Assembly: GCA_022113835.1 (NCBI GenBank)
Contig: JAILWY010000027.1
Location: forward strand, 11,162,501 to 11,226,500
Direction: 5' to 3'
DNA length: 64,000 nt
From: Atopsyche davidsoni
Lineage: Eukaryota > Arthropoda > Insecta > Trichoptera > Hydrobiosidae
A program made the translations under genes and the position numbers. Every line of letters begins with the position of its first letter. The stretch's first letter is position 1. The notes beneath the pieces are model-generated. The model saw nothing but the letters and a program-made list of their open reading frames with translations. It searched no databases and had not been told where the DNA came from. Of this stretch, positions 27,060-38,166 are shown piece by piece.

Positions 27060-27160
27060 CGAGTTTTTTTTTTTTTATCATTTTCTAGTCCGTTTTGCGA
27101 AAAATCGACTGCACCAATCAAAAATATTTAAATGCAAAAAGTTTGATACATCCCTTCTTC
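27060..27160 (+). mobile_element. Relic related to the 52.4-kb hAT MITE
   Basis: About 100 bp resemble the interior of the 52.4-kb element: a T-run, then ATCATTTTC, GCGAAAAATCGACTGCAC, and AAATGCAAAAAGTT. Ends and target duplications were not recognised. Confidence 0.5.
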
Positions 27161-28317
27161 CGAACACAATATATTTTTATTTCTTATAAATTTACTATTA
27201 AATATGATTAATATGTGTTTTTCCGATTGAAGTGTAGGAATTTGGAGATTCGTCCGGTACATTTTCCAAGAATCCTAAATATTTAAAAGTCTTTTTTTCA
27301 ATTAGAATTGAAAGATTAAATATAAACTATGTGCGTCTTATAAATTTAAAAATTAAAAAAAAAACTTTAACAAACTTTGGTTTTGAAAAGTCGTCATTTT
27401 ATCCAATTTTTCAACATCTTCAAGATTTTATTTTTCACTAAAAATGGACTTAAATTAAATAATAAAAAATTGGTAAATATAATTTATAGTTTTCTCAATA
27501 CTCTGTAAAAAAATCAACTTTCGAGATAGAAAAATAAAGTGTCAATTAAATTAATTAAATGACACGATTTCGCCAGGTAATGGACTGCCTTAAGGCTGTA
27601 TTTAAATAGTTTAATAACACGTCTCACTACTTTATGCAAATAAATACTGTTGGCACCCTTCCTCAAAAAACCCTCAAAAGCCAGAACACACAGTGAATAT
27701 ATATTTGTCATTAAATTTAAAATCTCTGCACGTGCAAAAATATAGTTATCACTCCGCCATTTTCCAGCTTTTTCTGCCTTTTAATTCAATATCGCGTATG
27801 ATTGATTGCACGTCAAAGCAAATTCAATTTTAACAATCGAAATTGCGGGCGGCTCTACAGCCGCATTATTTGTAGTGACAGTTTTCGTATTGAGCGCCAC
27901 CCCCTCCCCATCCCCATCTCATCCCCCTCCCCATGGATCGGGGGGCTCCCCGAAAAGCGGCCATTTTCGGATAAACAATAAAATGGCGGAGCGGAGCTGT
28001 GTTTGATTTCGCTTTTATTATAATCTATTTACCGGGAGGCTCGCACGACAAAGACGCAGATATCATTAAACCCCCCCGGAAGATCTAATTAAAACGGATT
28101 TTCTTTGAAGCAAGCATGTCTAATTCAATAAGTACTTGTTGATTTTAATTAAAACGGCATTTCCTCGAATTACTCTCACCACCTTTGCTTCCGATTCACT
28201 CAGTATTAAATTATTTTTTTGTTATGATACCATATAATTTCTTGTGATTCTCTTTAGTATTCTACTTCCTTATTTAATCGTCTTATTCTCTAACCTTAAC
28301 CAAATGTTATGTTGTCT

Positions 28318-28512
28318 CAGTACTTCTTCATGGAGTTGAGGCCTGGATACTTAATGTGTAATGTGGTTTTAAAAGAGATCCTTAAAATACCACGGTATGA
28401 CCATGCTACAAATGAGAGAGTCTTGTACATAATGTGGCCATATTTTACGAAATAATAACAAACTTATGTTCAGTCACCAACCTCCTCTGAGGAGAGACAC
28501 TTGGGAAAGAAA
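28318..28512 (+). mobile_element. Reverse-transcriptase C-terminal fragment of a non-LTR retrotransposon
   Basis: One frame reads LLHGVEAWILNV; another reads MWF, a stop, then KRSLKIPRYDHATNERVL. These match the conserved end of insect LINE reverse-transcriptase proteins (the usual pattern is EAW-T-L, then MWCYRR, L-K-I-P-W, D-H-V-T-N-E-E-V-L). The dispersed AACCTCCTCTGAGGAGAG tail follows. Broken by stops and frameshifts. Confidence 0.72.
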
Positions 28513-29388
28513 ACTCTCCAACCTCTATAAGCATGCTACTATTTTATTATTTATGTTTATTACATAACACATTTAAAGTATAAAAATAAAAAAAGTAATG
28601 TTCTCAAAATGTACTTTTGGCATTTTCGTGTTTTGAAATATTTTTAACCGCGTTTTCTGCAGAATCTACATTGAAATTGTAATGCCATAAATAATAATCA
28701 AAACTGGTACTATTTTTACCACGGAGTCGATTCGCGATTAGTCGAAAGCCATTGCTTTATTGTTAAGCTGCACGCATCCATTTTTTGACTGTCGGCCAAT
28801 CTTGAAAGATTTGTCAATATTTTTTTACACAACGCAGTTGAAAATAGCCTTGAAAAAATCTTGCCTAAATATGCACAAATATTTTAAATATGATCATATT
28901 AATCACACAAATCAAATTCTTAAAATAAGCAAAATAAATATGAATATACATGTATGTATATTATTAAATTACATAGCGTGGCAAATGGTGGTTATAGTAA
29001 ATACAAATGTTAATTATATAACCATAATATTAATTTGACGCAACTGTTGAGAAAATGGTTCGCAGATAGAGCCATTAACGCGAGTGCGAGCCACCCTGTA
29101 TACGGTCGCAATGTTTATTCTAATTTCGCTACTGGAGTACAGCGCGGGCCTGGCGGGCCTTATAATTTATGGATGTCGGTAGGAAGTGAATCTTGCAGAA
29201 TAAACAGGAAGCCCCGCGGGCCCGGCCTGGCTGGATAAATACTGGGCGGGGGGCGCACCTTCTCGCTACTTTTATACGCACATCGATTCTTGCAAAAATA
29301 TTCAATCGAAACCCAACATTAATGAGAGCACCACGCACCCCAGGAATGTATCTACCGATCTTAAAAAATAAAAAAAAAACAATATATA

Positions 29389-29919
29389 CTGGGTGTCCAA
29401 AAAGAGTATCGGGTGAATGTGAATAGTGACCGTTATTGCGATATACTGCGAAAAATTTTGGGCACAGTTTCACGTGGTTCCAACAAGACTTGCCATACAC
29501 CCAAGCAATCAATCGACGCTGTTAACGAATTATTCCCTAATGAGGTCATTTCACGTAGAGGTAACATCAACTGGCCTCCCAGAAGCCCCGACCTTAGCCC
29601 TCTCGACTATTTCGTATGGGGATACCTTAAAAGTAGAGTTTACGAGAATAATCCGACGAACCTAACGGAATTGAAACAAAACATCAGGTCAGAAACGGCA
29701 GCAATATCGAGGGCTATGTGTCAGCGTGTTATCAGCAATCTTCGTTCCAGATTAGAAGAGTGCCAGCAGCGTAACCGTCCCCATTTGGATAACATCATCT
29801 TTTCGAAAAATTTTCCATTTTGTATTCTTATAATCAACAATAAAAAAAAAATACTTGATCACTAGTAGTTTTTATTTTATTGAACTAACAAATACCCGAT
29901 ACTTTCTTTGGACATCCTG
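29389..29919 (+). mobile_element. Internally deleted Tc1/mariner-like element, copy 2
   Basis: Same family and same deletion structure as the copy near 1.0 kb. The left end is CTGGGTGTCCAAAAAGAGTA, preceded by TA; the right end is its near complement. The fragment reads NELFPNEVISRRGN, then the same WPPRSPDLSPLDYFVWGY motif, and ends in RPHLDNIIFSKN. It lacks a short block present in the first copy around 1100-1150. The flanking TA is lost on the right. Confidence 0.88.
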
Positions 29920-30045
29920 CGTCTATTTGTTTTCACAATTTTTTTTCTTGAAGGTCTGAGAATGTATTGGTTTGATTTATGTGCTTGTTGACCAGGCATT
30001 AATTGGAGGCAACTGTGATTCAGAAAGTTAATCTGTGTCTTCCTC

Positions 30046-30365
30046 ATTAAGTGCCTCTTCTCAGAGGAGGTTGGCGACCATTTCATTATAGCCAGTGTTC
30101 ATGGTTTTCTATGGGGAAAATAGTGTAGTGGGTCCTCGGGTTCTTCTATACTGCAGTTGTATATTGTAAGGAAAAGTCTGCGCATTGCTACTACCCAACA
30201 CTAACAAATCTCTGGCATTTAAATCAGATACTGAAAGAATAGCAGGAGCCCCTCTCCTCGACAAGGTATATCCAGAGTACATCCCTCCACAATCATTCCA
30301 AGTCCACTACTCTATTACACACTCTCAGCCATGCACAAGCAACATAATGAGGATAGCAGGGAAGA
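30046..30365 (-). mobile_element. LINE-tail repeat, longer form
   Basis: On the minus strand it runs from GGAGCCCCTGCTATTCTTTC through the CCCACTACACTATTTTCCCC block to GAAATGGTCGCCAACCTCCT. It begins about 130 bp after the second Tc1/mariner-like copy. A similar tail repeat also follows the first transposon copy at 1.6 kb. Confidence 0.6.
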
Positions 30366-30850
30366 ATTTATGTCCATGCTTTCTTAAATATAATATGTAA
30401 ATGAATGCTCGTAGCCCCTTGTTAAACTGCTTAAACCTTACTCGCAGCTATTTTTTTGGGTTTTACAATTTAAGTGAAGTAATCGATTGTTACGCTCTCC
30501 GCGTCCTTGGAAAGTTGAATAATATATTATTCCGATGATTTATTGAAAAATAGACATTTCCTTATCATGCCGAGCGCCGGAGTGTTATTGATGGCCGAGG
30601 GAGGCTCCGAGCACATATTTATCAAAAGAGCAATATTGTGTAATGTGCTATTGGTATTCCGTAATTGAATTGCGCGTGACGATGTGCCCGGCCCGCCCCG
30701 CCCTGCCGCGCACTTCGGGTCCTTTCTCAGCATCCTTGGGTGTTTGGTTCCGCCCAGGCCAGGGTTGCCACAATAAAACGAAACTATTTTTAAAGAAGTT
30801 TTTTTTTATCTTCATAACGTTGCTTATGGTTGTTTATAATGCTGTTGTTT

Positions 30851-30985
30851 AGCTGCAATTGGCAGACTTTCCTTTCAATATAAAACTGCGGACTGAACCA
30901 TGAACACTGGGTCATTATAAATATATGCTCAGTGAGATGGTCGCCAGCCTCCTCTGAGGAGAGGCACCCGAAGAAGAAGATATCA
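30851..30985 (+). mobile_element. LINE-tail repeat
   Basis: CTTTCCTTTCAATATAAAAC, then GAGATGGTCGCCAGCCTCCT and AGGAGAGGCACCCGAAGAAG. It lies 0.5 kb from an inverted copy. Confidence 0.6.
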
Positions 30986-33967
30986 TAATTTATTTTTTTG
31001 TAATTCATCATGTTATCACATAAAATCACCAGAGAAAGTAATCCAAGAAACGCTTAAATTTATTTTAAAAATATAAAATAGCTCGGTTTATAAATGACGT
31101 TACCTTTTGTAACGATATAAAAGTATACTTGAATTTCAAATATATTGATTTAAATATAAATTATAATAGTTTGTTGGTACATAGCGTAAAAACATTTTTT
31201 TTTACAATTGGAAAATTTTATCTGATGCATTTCAATGTAAAATGAAATTTTTTAATGCTATGTATAATGGTAGTATGACTAAAAATTTTACTTAATACTC
31301 AAAACACTCTGACACAAATTACAGCAATTATCATTATTAGTTGATTCAAAGCTTTGATTTGTATATATATTTTATTTTATAATAGTAACACAATAAGGAT
31401 ACAAACCATTTAAAAAAATTATTTAATACTGTTGTGAATATAATATTTGATTAAATTTTTTTTTTGTTCACTGATACAAATTGCATATTTTGAACTTTTC
31501 AATTATACTTATTTTCTCATTTATAAAATCATTTATTTGTGTTAATAACGCACATTTTTCAATCATACGTTGAGTTAGCATTTTTCAATATGATAATAAA
31601 CATTTAAAAAAAAATATATATATATATTTATATCATCCCTTGTGGCACAACCCTGGCACACACCTCGCTGATTAATTTAATCTGTTGTGGCTGCTGTGAG
31701 GACCTCGCGGGAGTTAACCGAGTCACGGGAAGCTGCAGCTCGGGAAACCCACCCCCGAAGGTGCTCAGCCCTAATTCGATCATTGCTGTTCTTACGCCAT
31801 AATCCCAAACCTGCTTTATTTTTTATATATATGAACTAGAGAAAACTATTCAGTAGCAGGATATTTAAATTTTCAAACAAACACATGCCACTGTTTTTCT
31901 TGTTTTTTCTGTGACTTTTTTTTTTACTGTTGATTGATGCAGTTTTGTTTTGCATTTTATGGCATACTAATATAATTAATATAAGTGCATGTTTAAATAT
32001 TCATTAACTCCGCTGTCCACTGAGTGAAAATATTATATGTGTTATACACAACCGAAGCATATAATTTTATTTAACTATAAGAAATATTGAGGTATATTGA
32101 GGGTTTTTACTAAAAGCACGTATTAACGATTCAACTACAGTGATTTAAATAATGACTTGTACGATTCCAATTTGTGAAATGTATTTTTTACTTATTATAA
32201 CATGTTTTTATCGATATGTCGAATGCTTCACTTTGATACATTAAAACGACATGCCATGTTTCAAATAGCTCTCAAATATTCGTTATTATTTATTTGTTTC
32301 AGTGTCATTATAATTATTAAAAAAAAACAAGTATCATTCATAAAAAAAATATGTATATTGCTTTTCTTAAGTACAAAATCTAAATTACGTTGCTACTTTT
32401 TGTAAATTTGAAAATCCTTCGTAAGATTTTAATATAAAGAGTGTATTGGATATATAACATTAATCATATAATTATGGCAGTTTTATAATTTATTCAGCGT
32501 CAATATAACAATTACAGGTAACTTTTAAAACTGATTTAAATGTATTTACGTACTTCTGAATTTTTTAAAGGTGTACACCCAATTTGAAAATAAATAGTTT
32601 TCTCTTTTGCTTGAATGCATGTCGTCTATAAATCCGCACCACCTGGCCGTAATCGGCGCGTTTTAATTTTATAGCTTTAAGTTTTTTCTCCTGCTTAGAA
32701 TTGATTCTTCTTCGCCTTTAAATTTTTCACTATCTTCGATAAAGCTTCGACATCCGTAAGTACCAGCGGCGTCATTATCACCACTGGAGCTTTAAAGTCT
32801 TTTTTTTTTTCTACCGCATTCCCAACATTTATCGGTACAGTAGTTATTTTATTTATTATGGGACGTCGAGCCATTATTTACCGTAATGTTGTTTTATTGT
32901 CTATATTAAAAATAAACTTCCGCATTTTAGTCGCCAAACGGCAGCAAAGAAGCGGCCAAGAAATATGTGTTTGAATAATTTATTTAAGCATTCATTTATG
33001 AAAGCTAGGAATTAGTTCTATCGTACAGATTTTTTTGATTTTTGATTCCTAAAATAAATTATCGTTATGTTTGTAGGAGTAACAAAAACATATTCCTACT
33101 TTGTCTGTTATGATCTTAGATATATATTTTTTAAATTATTGTCATTTATAATAGCATGTGTGGTGGAAATGGCACGGAAAAATTGGGACAGACAGTGCAA
33201 ATTATATTTTAAAGGTAAATAGGTAAAGTACAACAAACAGTAGCGACGCCAAACAATAATTATCGTCAAGCGATAAAAGACTATATTTTGCTAAAAATAT
33301 TAATATCGTCAATTCACGATATACCGTAAAATGTGTTAATATTTAATTTTCGTTTATTTTGCTATTGTTAGTAGGGCATCCAGTTATATAAATAGCCCTT
33401 GAGAAATCGAAATATGAACGCTTACTTATAATTCACATTAGCACCTTATACTATATTACAATAAATAGTACTAATGAACTGTTATATGCATGACCCGCTC
33501 GTCACAGATACGCCATAGGCATTAAAATCGGTTGAATCCCGCGCCCCACCAGTTGGGAGCCGCAGGGAGCTCCTCCGCTCCACGCTCGCGGATAACGAAG
33601 CATAAGGTTCGTCGGTTTTCCGTCAGATTTGTGGCTGGGTTTAAATTTAATGCTACTCCACTTGGCGAATGAGATATATTCGTTTTATATCACCGAGTAC
33701 TCCCAACCCGAGACGGGGAGATGCTGTGTCTTAACCTTTGAAATGAAATGAAAAGCTAGATGTTGTGCTTGCTTATTCAATTCTTTGCCTACGAATTTTT
33801 ATACAGTTGAGCTATCAGTTACTCATAGTAATTTAAACCGCTTATGATACACACACACACACATATATTATATATTAGTAAATTCACGATAGACTTGATA
33901 ATTTATTTCATAAAACCTATTTCACACCAATGAAGGAAACATGTACCGAACGGACTATAAGTATTTT

Positions 33968-34314
33968 ATTGATTTTTGTGAAGACCGTCTCACAGGAAGT
34001 ACGATTTTGACTATACAGGTTTGATTGATTGATAATGATTAAGTACATTTTTTCAAATATTGAAAATTGATTGAAGAAACTCTTAGAAAAATATCAAGTA
34101 TGCAAGTCACACAATATTTAATTGGCATAATAAGTACGTTGTTTCACTTATAGGATATGATTGTTAAAAATTCCAGTGCTTCGTTGGTATAATTGGCAAT
34201 GCACCGGCCATGTAAGCTTGGGGATGTGGGTTCAATCAAATCCCACATAAATCACGATGATATTTTTCTTTAATCAATTTTCAATATTTGAAAAAATGTA
34301 CTTAATTATTATCG
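33968..34314. mobile_element. tRNA-derived inverted-repeat element, copy 4
   Basis: Same outer flank and arms as the 25.7-kb copy (arms about 34030-34082 and 34265-34314). Here the right-hand unit keeps both A box and T arm, with a 4-base insertion in the T loop (TTCAATCAAAT). The left-hand head is deleted. The two copies have thus lost opposite halves. Confidence 0.78.
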
Positions 34315-34725
34315 GACTACAAGTAGTCTTGACCAATATTGAATTTCAAGTCGGCCTGACTCGCGCGGTTCTCCCGTTGTGCCACTGCAGGGACACCCTG
34401 CCCCCGAGGCTGCTCCCCCACCCTGGAGCAGCCCCCTTGGATTCGACGGAGATAACGCTGGAGTAGGAGTGACTCCCGGAGAGCGCCGAGTCATTTATCA
34501 AATCGTTAAAACGCCGCCGGGATCTTTTTGCGCCGCACTTTTTCTCGCATCATTCTTAGTCCTCGCCCGACAAGCCCGGCATGCCTTGCGACTAGCCAAA
34601 CTGGCTGATGCGCACAAATGTCTGCATAGTCCCCGCGTATAAGCTTTCATATTAAATCTGCATTAAAAAATCTCTTAAATTAATTTTTTTTCAAGACGCG
34701 TGTAAAAAATAACAACCCTTTAGAC

Positions 34726-35246
34726 CGGAGGTCCCCAAACTTTTTTCTCCCGTAGACTCCTGCCTTGCTAATGTTGAATTTTTACAAATTCGTCAACTTC
34801 AAGCATATTTTTGACATCTGATATAGTACAACTCACTTTCATAGGGTTTACTGTACAGTCGATTTAAAAATAAAAAAAGTTAAAACACATGTAAAGTTAA
34901 TTACACCTTTATTAATTAAAAACACACAAAATGAAAATATAGTAACATTCACTTTAAAAAAATGAATACTTTTAATGGGAGGGATGGGTATGATGCTTTG
35001 ACAACAAATTTTCTCCTCGCCCAGTGATTTCCAATATATTATAAAAAAAGTATTATGTAAGTACATAGGTACAATCTGTGTTAGGTGCATTGTGACATGC
35101 ATTATGAATGCCTAAATTTTGGTGATGACCTGCTTAAATGGGATCCACTCTCGTAGACCCCCATTTACAGTTCATGCATTCCCAATTTATTTTTTTGCTG
35201 TCATCGACCCCTTGCAGGGCGAAATCGACCACTTTGGGAACCTATG
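34726..35246. mobile_element. hAT-type MITE, 521 bp
   Basis: A perfect 8-bp target duplication CTTTAGAC flanks it (34718-34725 and 35247-35254). Left end CGGAGGTCCCCAAACTTT; the right end complement is CATAGGTTCCCAAAGTGG. No transposase is present. The length of the duplication and the CCCAAA-type terminus point to hAT. Confidence 0.88.
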
Positions 35247-35254
35247 CTTTAGAC

Positions 35255-37392
35255 TAAAAGTGTGAGATGTCGCAGTCGAGTTGCAAAACCCGCTCTGGAA
35301 ATACTTATTTTTTAATTAATTGAAGCCGTTTGAGGCACGCCCTTCACTGCTCAAGACTGTATTGGTTGATTCTCGCGAGCGTGTGTGGCGGGTAAATATA
35401 TAAAATATTATACATTGTATCCTTCTCGCAGCCCAGGGGCGGCGGAGGAAACTTTCCCGAGCCGGTCTCCCCGTAGAGCGACTTTGGAAATAAATATTTC
35501 TCTATTGCCATTGCAAAAGTAGGCGTTTTGATACATTATGAGTTTGTACGGTGACCACGCGTTGCGTCACTTTATTATTGTTTTATTTTTTTTAAATAAC
35601 TTGTATTTTACAATTATACTTATAATGTACTTAGGCTTGGTTTAGTGAACAAAATTTGTCTGTTATAATTTTTTTTTGCTAATTTTTCAGTTACTGTTCG
35701 TCACCCACTTATTGATATGCAATAACTTTTAAGTCAATTGACTCATCTGAAGTGTCTGACTTTTTCACAGTCTGTATAAAATCTAATATAATTATCAATA
35801 CAATAATTATTTTGTATTTTAAAATTGTGGTCACCTCAGTTAATGTAAGTAAACTTTTTTATATTGTCGAGTCTGTTTGGTTCTGTAGCAACTTTCGTCT
35901 AATTTTTACTTTTTCACTTTTCTCGTATTCACCGGAGATTCGGTTACTCACAATATTGAGAAAATTTAACATTGTTCAGAACATTTTGAAATTTAATCAC
36001 ATGTAATGTAAATTTTTAACTTTGCAACATGTGATGTGAGAATCGGTATTACAATGGATTATAATGTATATTTCCCGTATTAAGCATAAATTACTTTATT
36101 TTTCACCTGCAAGAGAAATAATGAACAGAAGTGCTCGAATATTTTTTTCCGTGAATATATAACATTTTTTAAATACTGTATTATTTTGTGACTTCTTTTA
36201 ATTATATATGTAGTTTTCAGTTAATACGTAAAAATGTGAAATACCCAACATAATTTTTTTTCAATAATTGTAAATGTAATAAATATTATTTACTTGAAAA
36301 TTATTTTGTAAACGAGAGAGGAATGTTTGACTTTCGATGTCCACCCCTGACAGCTCTGATGTGCTCCCCTCCCCGAGTCTCCCCCCTGTCCATCAATCAG
36401 CTGTTTTTTTGCCCGCGCCCCGGCCGGCTCGCCCTTTATTGGGATGTTTATTGTCGCTGTGTCTCACTTCCGACTTCCGGGGCCGGACAGCTGAGACTTC
36501 GTGATTTATCAACTATATTGATCTACGCGAATAAAAATAAGGTTTTCACAAAGGCCTGACTGAAATGGAGTGCTGTTTTATTGCACTGCTTGCCTTAACC
36601 TGAAAGAAAACCACACCTCGTTGTACACGTCTTCTTTATGAGGTATCTCTCTTCAAAGGAGGTTGGTAATAATCTCACTGAGCATACATTTATCCTGAGC
36701 TTGGATATACTATACTGTACGAATACGTGCAAGCCATTTTCATAAATCCATTTCATTAATCACATACGAAAATCAGCAAACAATAAATCTTCATCTTCCG
36801 TGAAAACCGTCATTATGAGAATATTTTTCAAAGCAAAGTTTCATTGATTTACAATAAAAACAAGTACAGTTTTAAAATGTAACGTGTGCGCGAATAACGT
36901 TTTGCTTGGGGAGGGTTCATTAATTTAAATACACAATAAGGGCGTAGCGTTTCAAAATTCACATAAAGGTCTTGGATTTTTTTATCGAGCTTTTGAAATT
37001 ATTTGTGAATTTATTGAACAATAAAATTACGTAATCTCGTCGAGGGGGAAATATCTATATTCAGACAATCTGAATGGAGAGCTTCCCGACCACCCTGCTC
37101 AGCAAGCTAAAGAAGGGCAGACGAGGAAGCGGTTTGATATTAATTAGAGAGAACTGTGGCTATATGAAAAAGAGTTTTATCGTATTTGGCTTTTTTTGTA
37201 TTGTACAAAAAAAAGGTATTCTTACTTCATCTAAATTGTATCTTGTATAACTGTATCTGCCTGGATCTTGTTACTAGGCGATATTTTGTGTTATTTTATT
37301 GGTCTATTGGTGTTGTTTGCTATTGTTTTAGTGTATTTCGTTGATTGTTGTCACAATTGTCAGTATTGGCCGCAGCTTCGTTCGCATGTCTA
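35255..37392. other. No gene seen
   Basis: AT-rich with GC patches near 35340-35480 and 36340-36500, plus one LINE tail. Probably part of the intron leading to exon A. Confidence 0.45.
36628..36702 (-). mobile_element. Non-LTR retrotransposon 3' tail, diverged
   Basis: On the plus strand CTTTATGAGGTATCTCTCTT, AAAGGAGGTTGGTAATAATC and TCACTGAGCATA are a diverged complement of the dispersed tail. Confidence 0.5.
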
Positions 37393-38103
37393 TACGAGGG
37401 CGGTCCGATAAGTACTTAGCCTACAAAAGAAAAATGAAAATTTTGGAAAAGTGGCGATTTATTTCTCAAAATAGTCTCCTTTTAGCTCGATACACTTGAC
37501 CCAGCGATGCTCCAATTTCTTTAACCCATCTGAAAAGTACGTTTTCTCGAGGTCTGCAAAGTAGGCCTCCGTGGCGGCGATGATCTCCTCATTCGACTTA
37601 AATTTCTGCCCGGCGAGTGACTTTTTCAAGTTTGGAAACAAAAAAAAATCTCACGTGGCCAAATTTGGAGAATACGGTGGTTGGGGGAGCAGTTCGTAGT
37701 GCAATTCGACCAATTTGGCCGTGGCGACGGCGGAGGTGTGAGCCGGTGCGTTGTCATTGTGGAAGAGCACTTTTTTCTTTGCCAAAGGGGGCCGTTTTTT
37801 CTGCAATTCGGCATAGTAGAGCCCTGTGACCGTTTTGCCCTTCTCTAGGTAGTCAATGTAGATCACACCTTGTCAATCCCAACAAACGGTGGCCATCACC
37901 TTTCCGGCCGATAGGACAGTCTTCGCCTTCTTCGGAGCACTTTCGCCGGGTGAAGTCCACTGTTTCGACTGTTCCTTGGTAGCTGGTGTGTACCAGTGGA
38001 TCCATGTTTCATCGACGGTCACGAAACGACGCAGAAACTCCTTCGGATTGCGATACTAGCACCATCGTGCGGTGAGGCTGAGTACTTATCGGACCTCCCT
38101 CGG
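37393..38103 (-). mobile_element. Deleted mariner transposon (irritans-like?) just upstream of exon A
   Basis: Terminal inverted repeats of about 27 bp match: the left end reads CGAGGGCGGTCCGATAAGTA, and the right end is its near complement ending at 38103. On the minus strand the transposase C-terminal part reads FVTVDETWIHWYTP, VLFHNDNAPAHTS and LFPNLKKSLAGQKF, ending ELKGDYFEK. All three catalytic Asp of the DD34D triad are present. There are two in-frame TGA codons (after VCWD and before DFFLF). About 160 N-terminal residues, including the DNA-binding part, are missing because the right repeat joins almost directly to mid-gene. It cannot make active transposase. Subfamily assignment is tentative. 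Confidence 0.92.
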
Positions 38104-38166
38104 ATCATTAAGAAAGTAATAAAATATGCAATTGATTAATTCGTGTCGTTTTTGTTTGTGTTGCAG

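Larger units (their letters stand above)
26045..33967. other. No gene seen apart from the repeats listed
   Basis: Mostly AT-rich. GC-richer patches near 27890-27990, 29140-29260, 30580-30720, 31660-31770 and 33520-33610. Confidence 0.45.
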
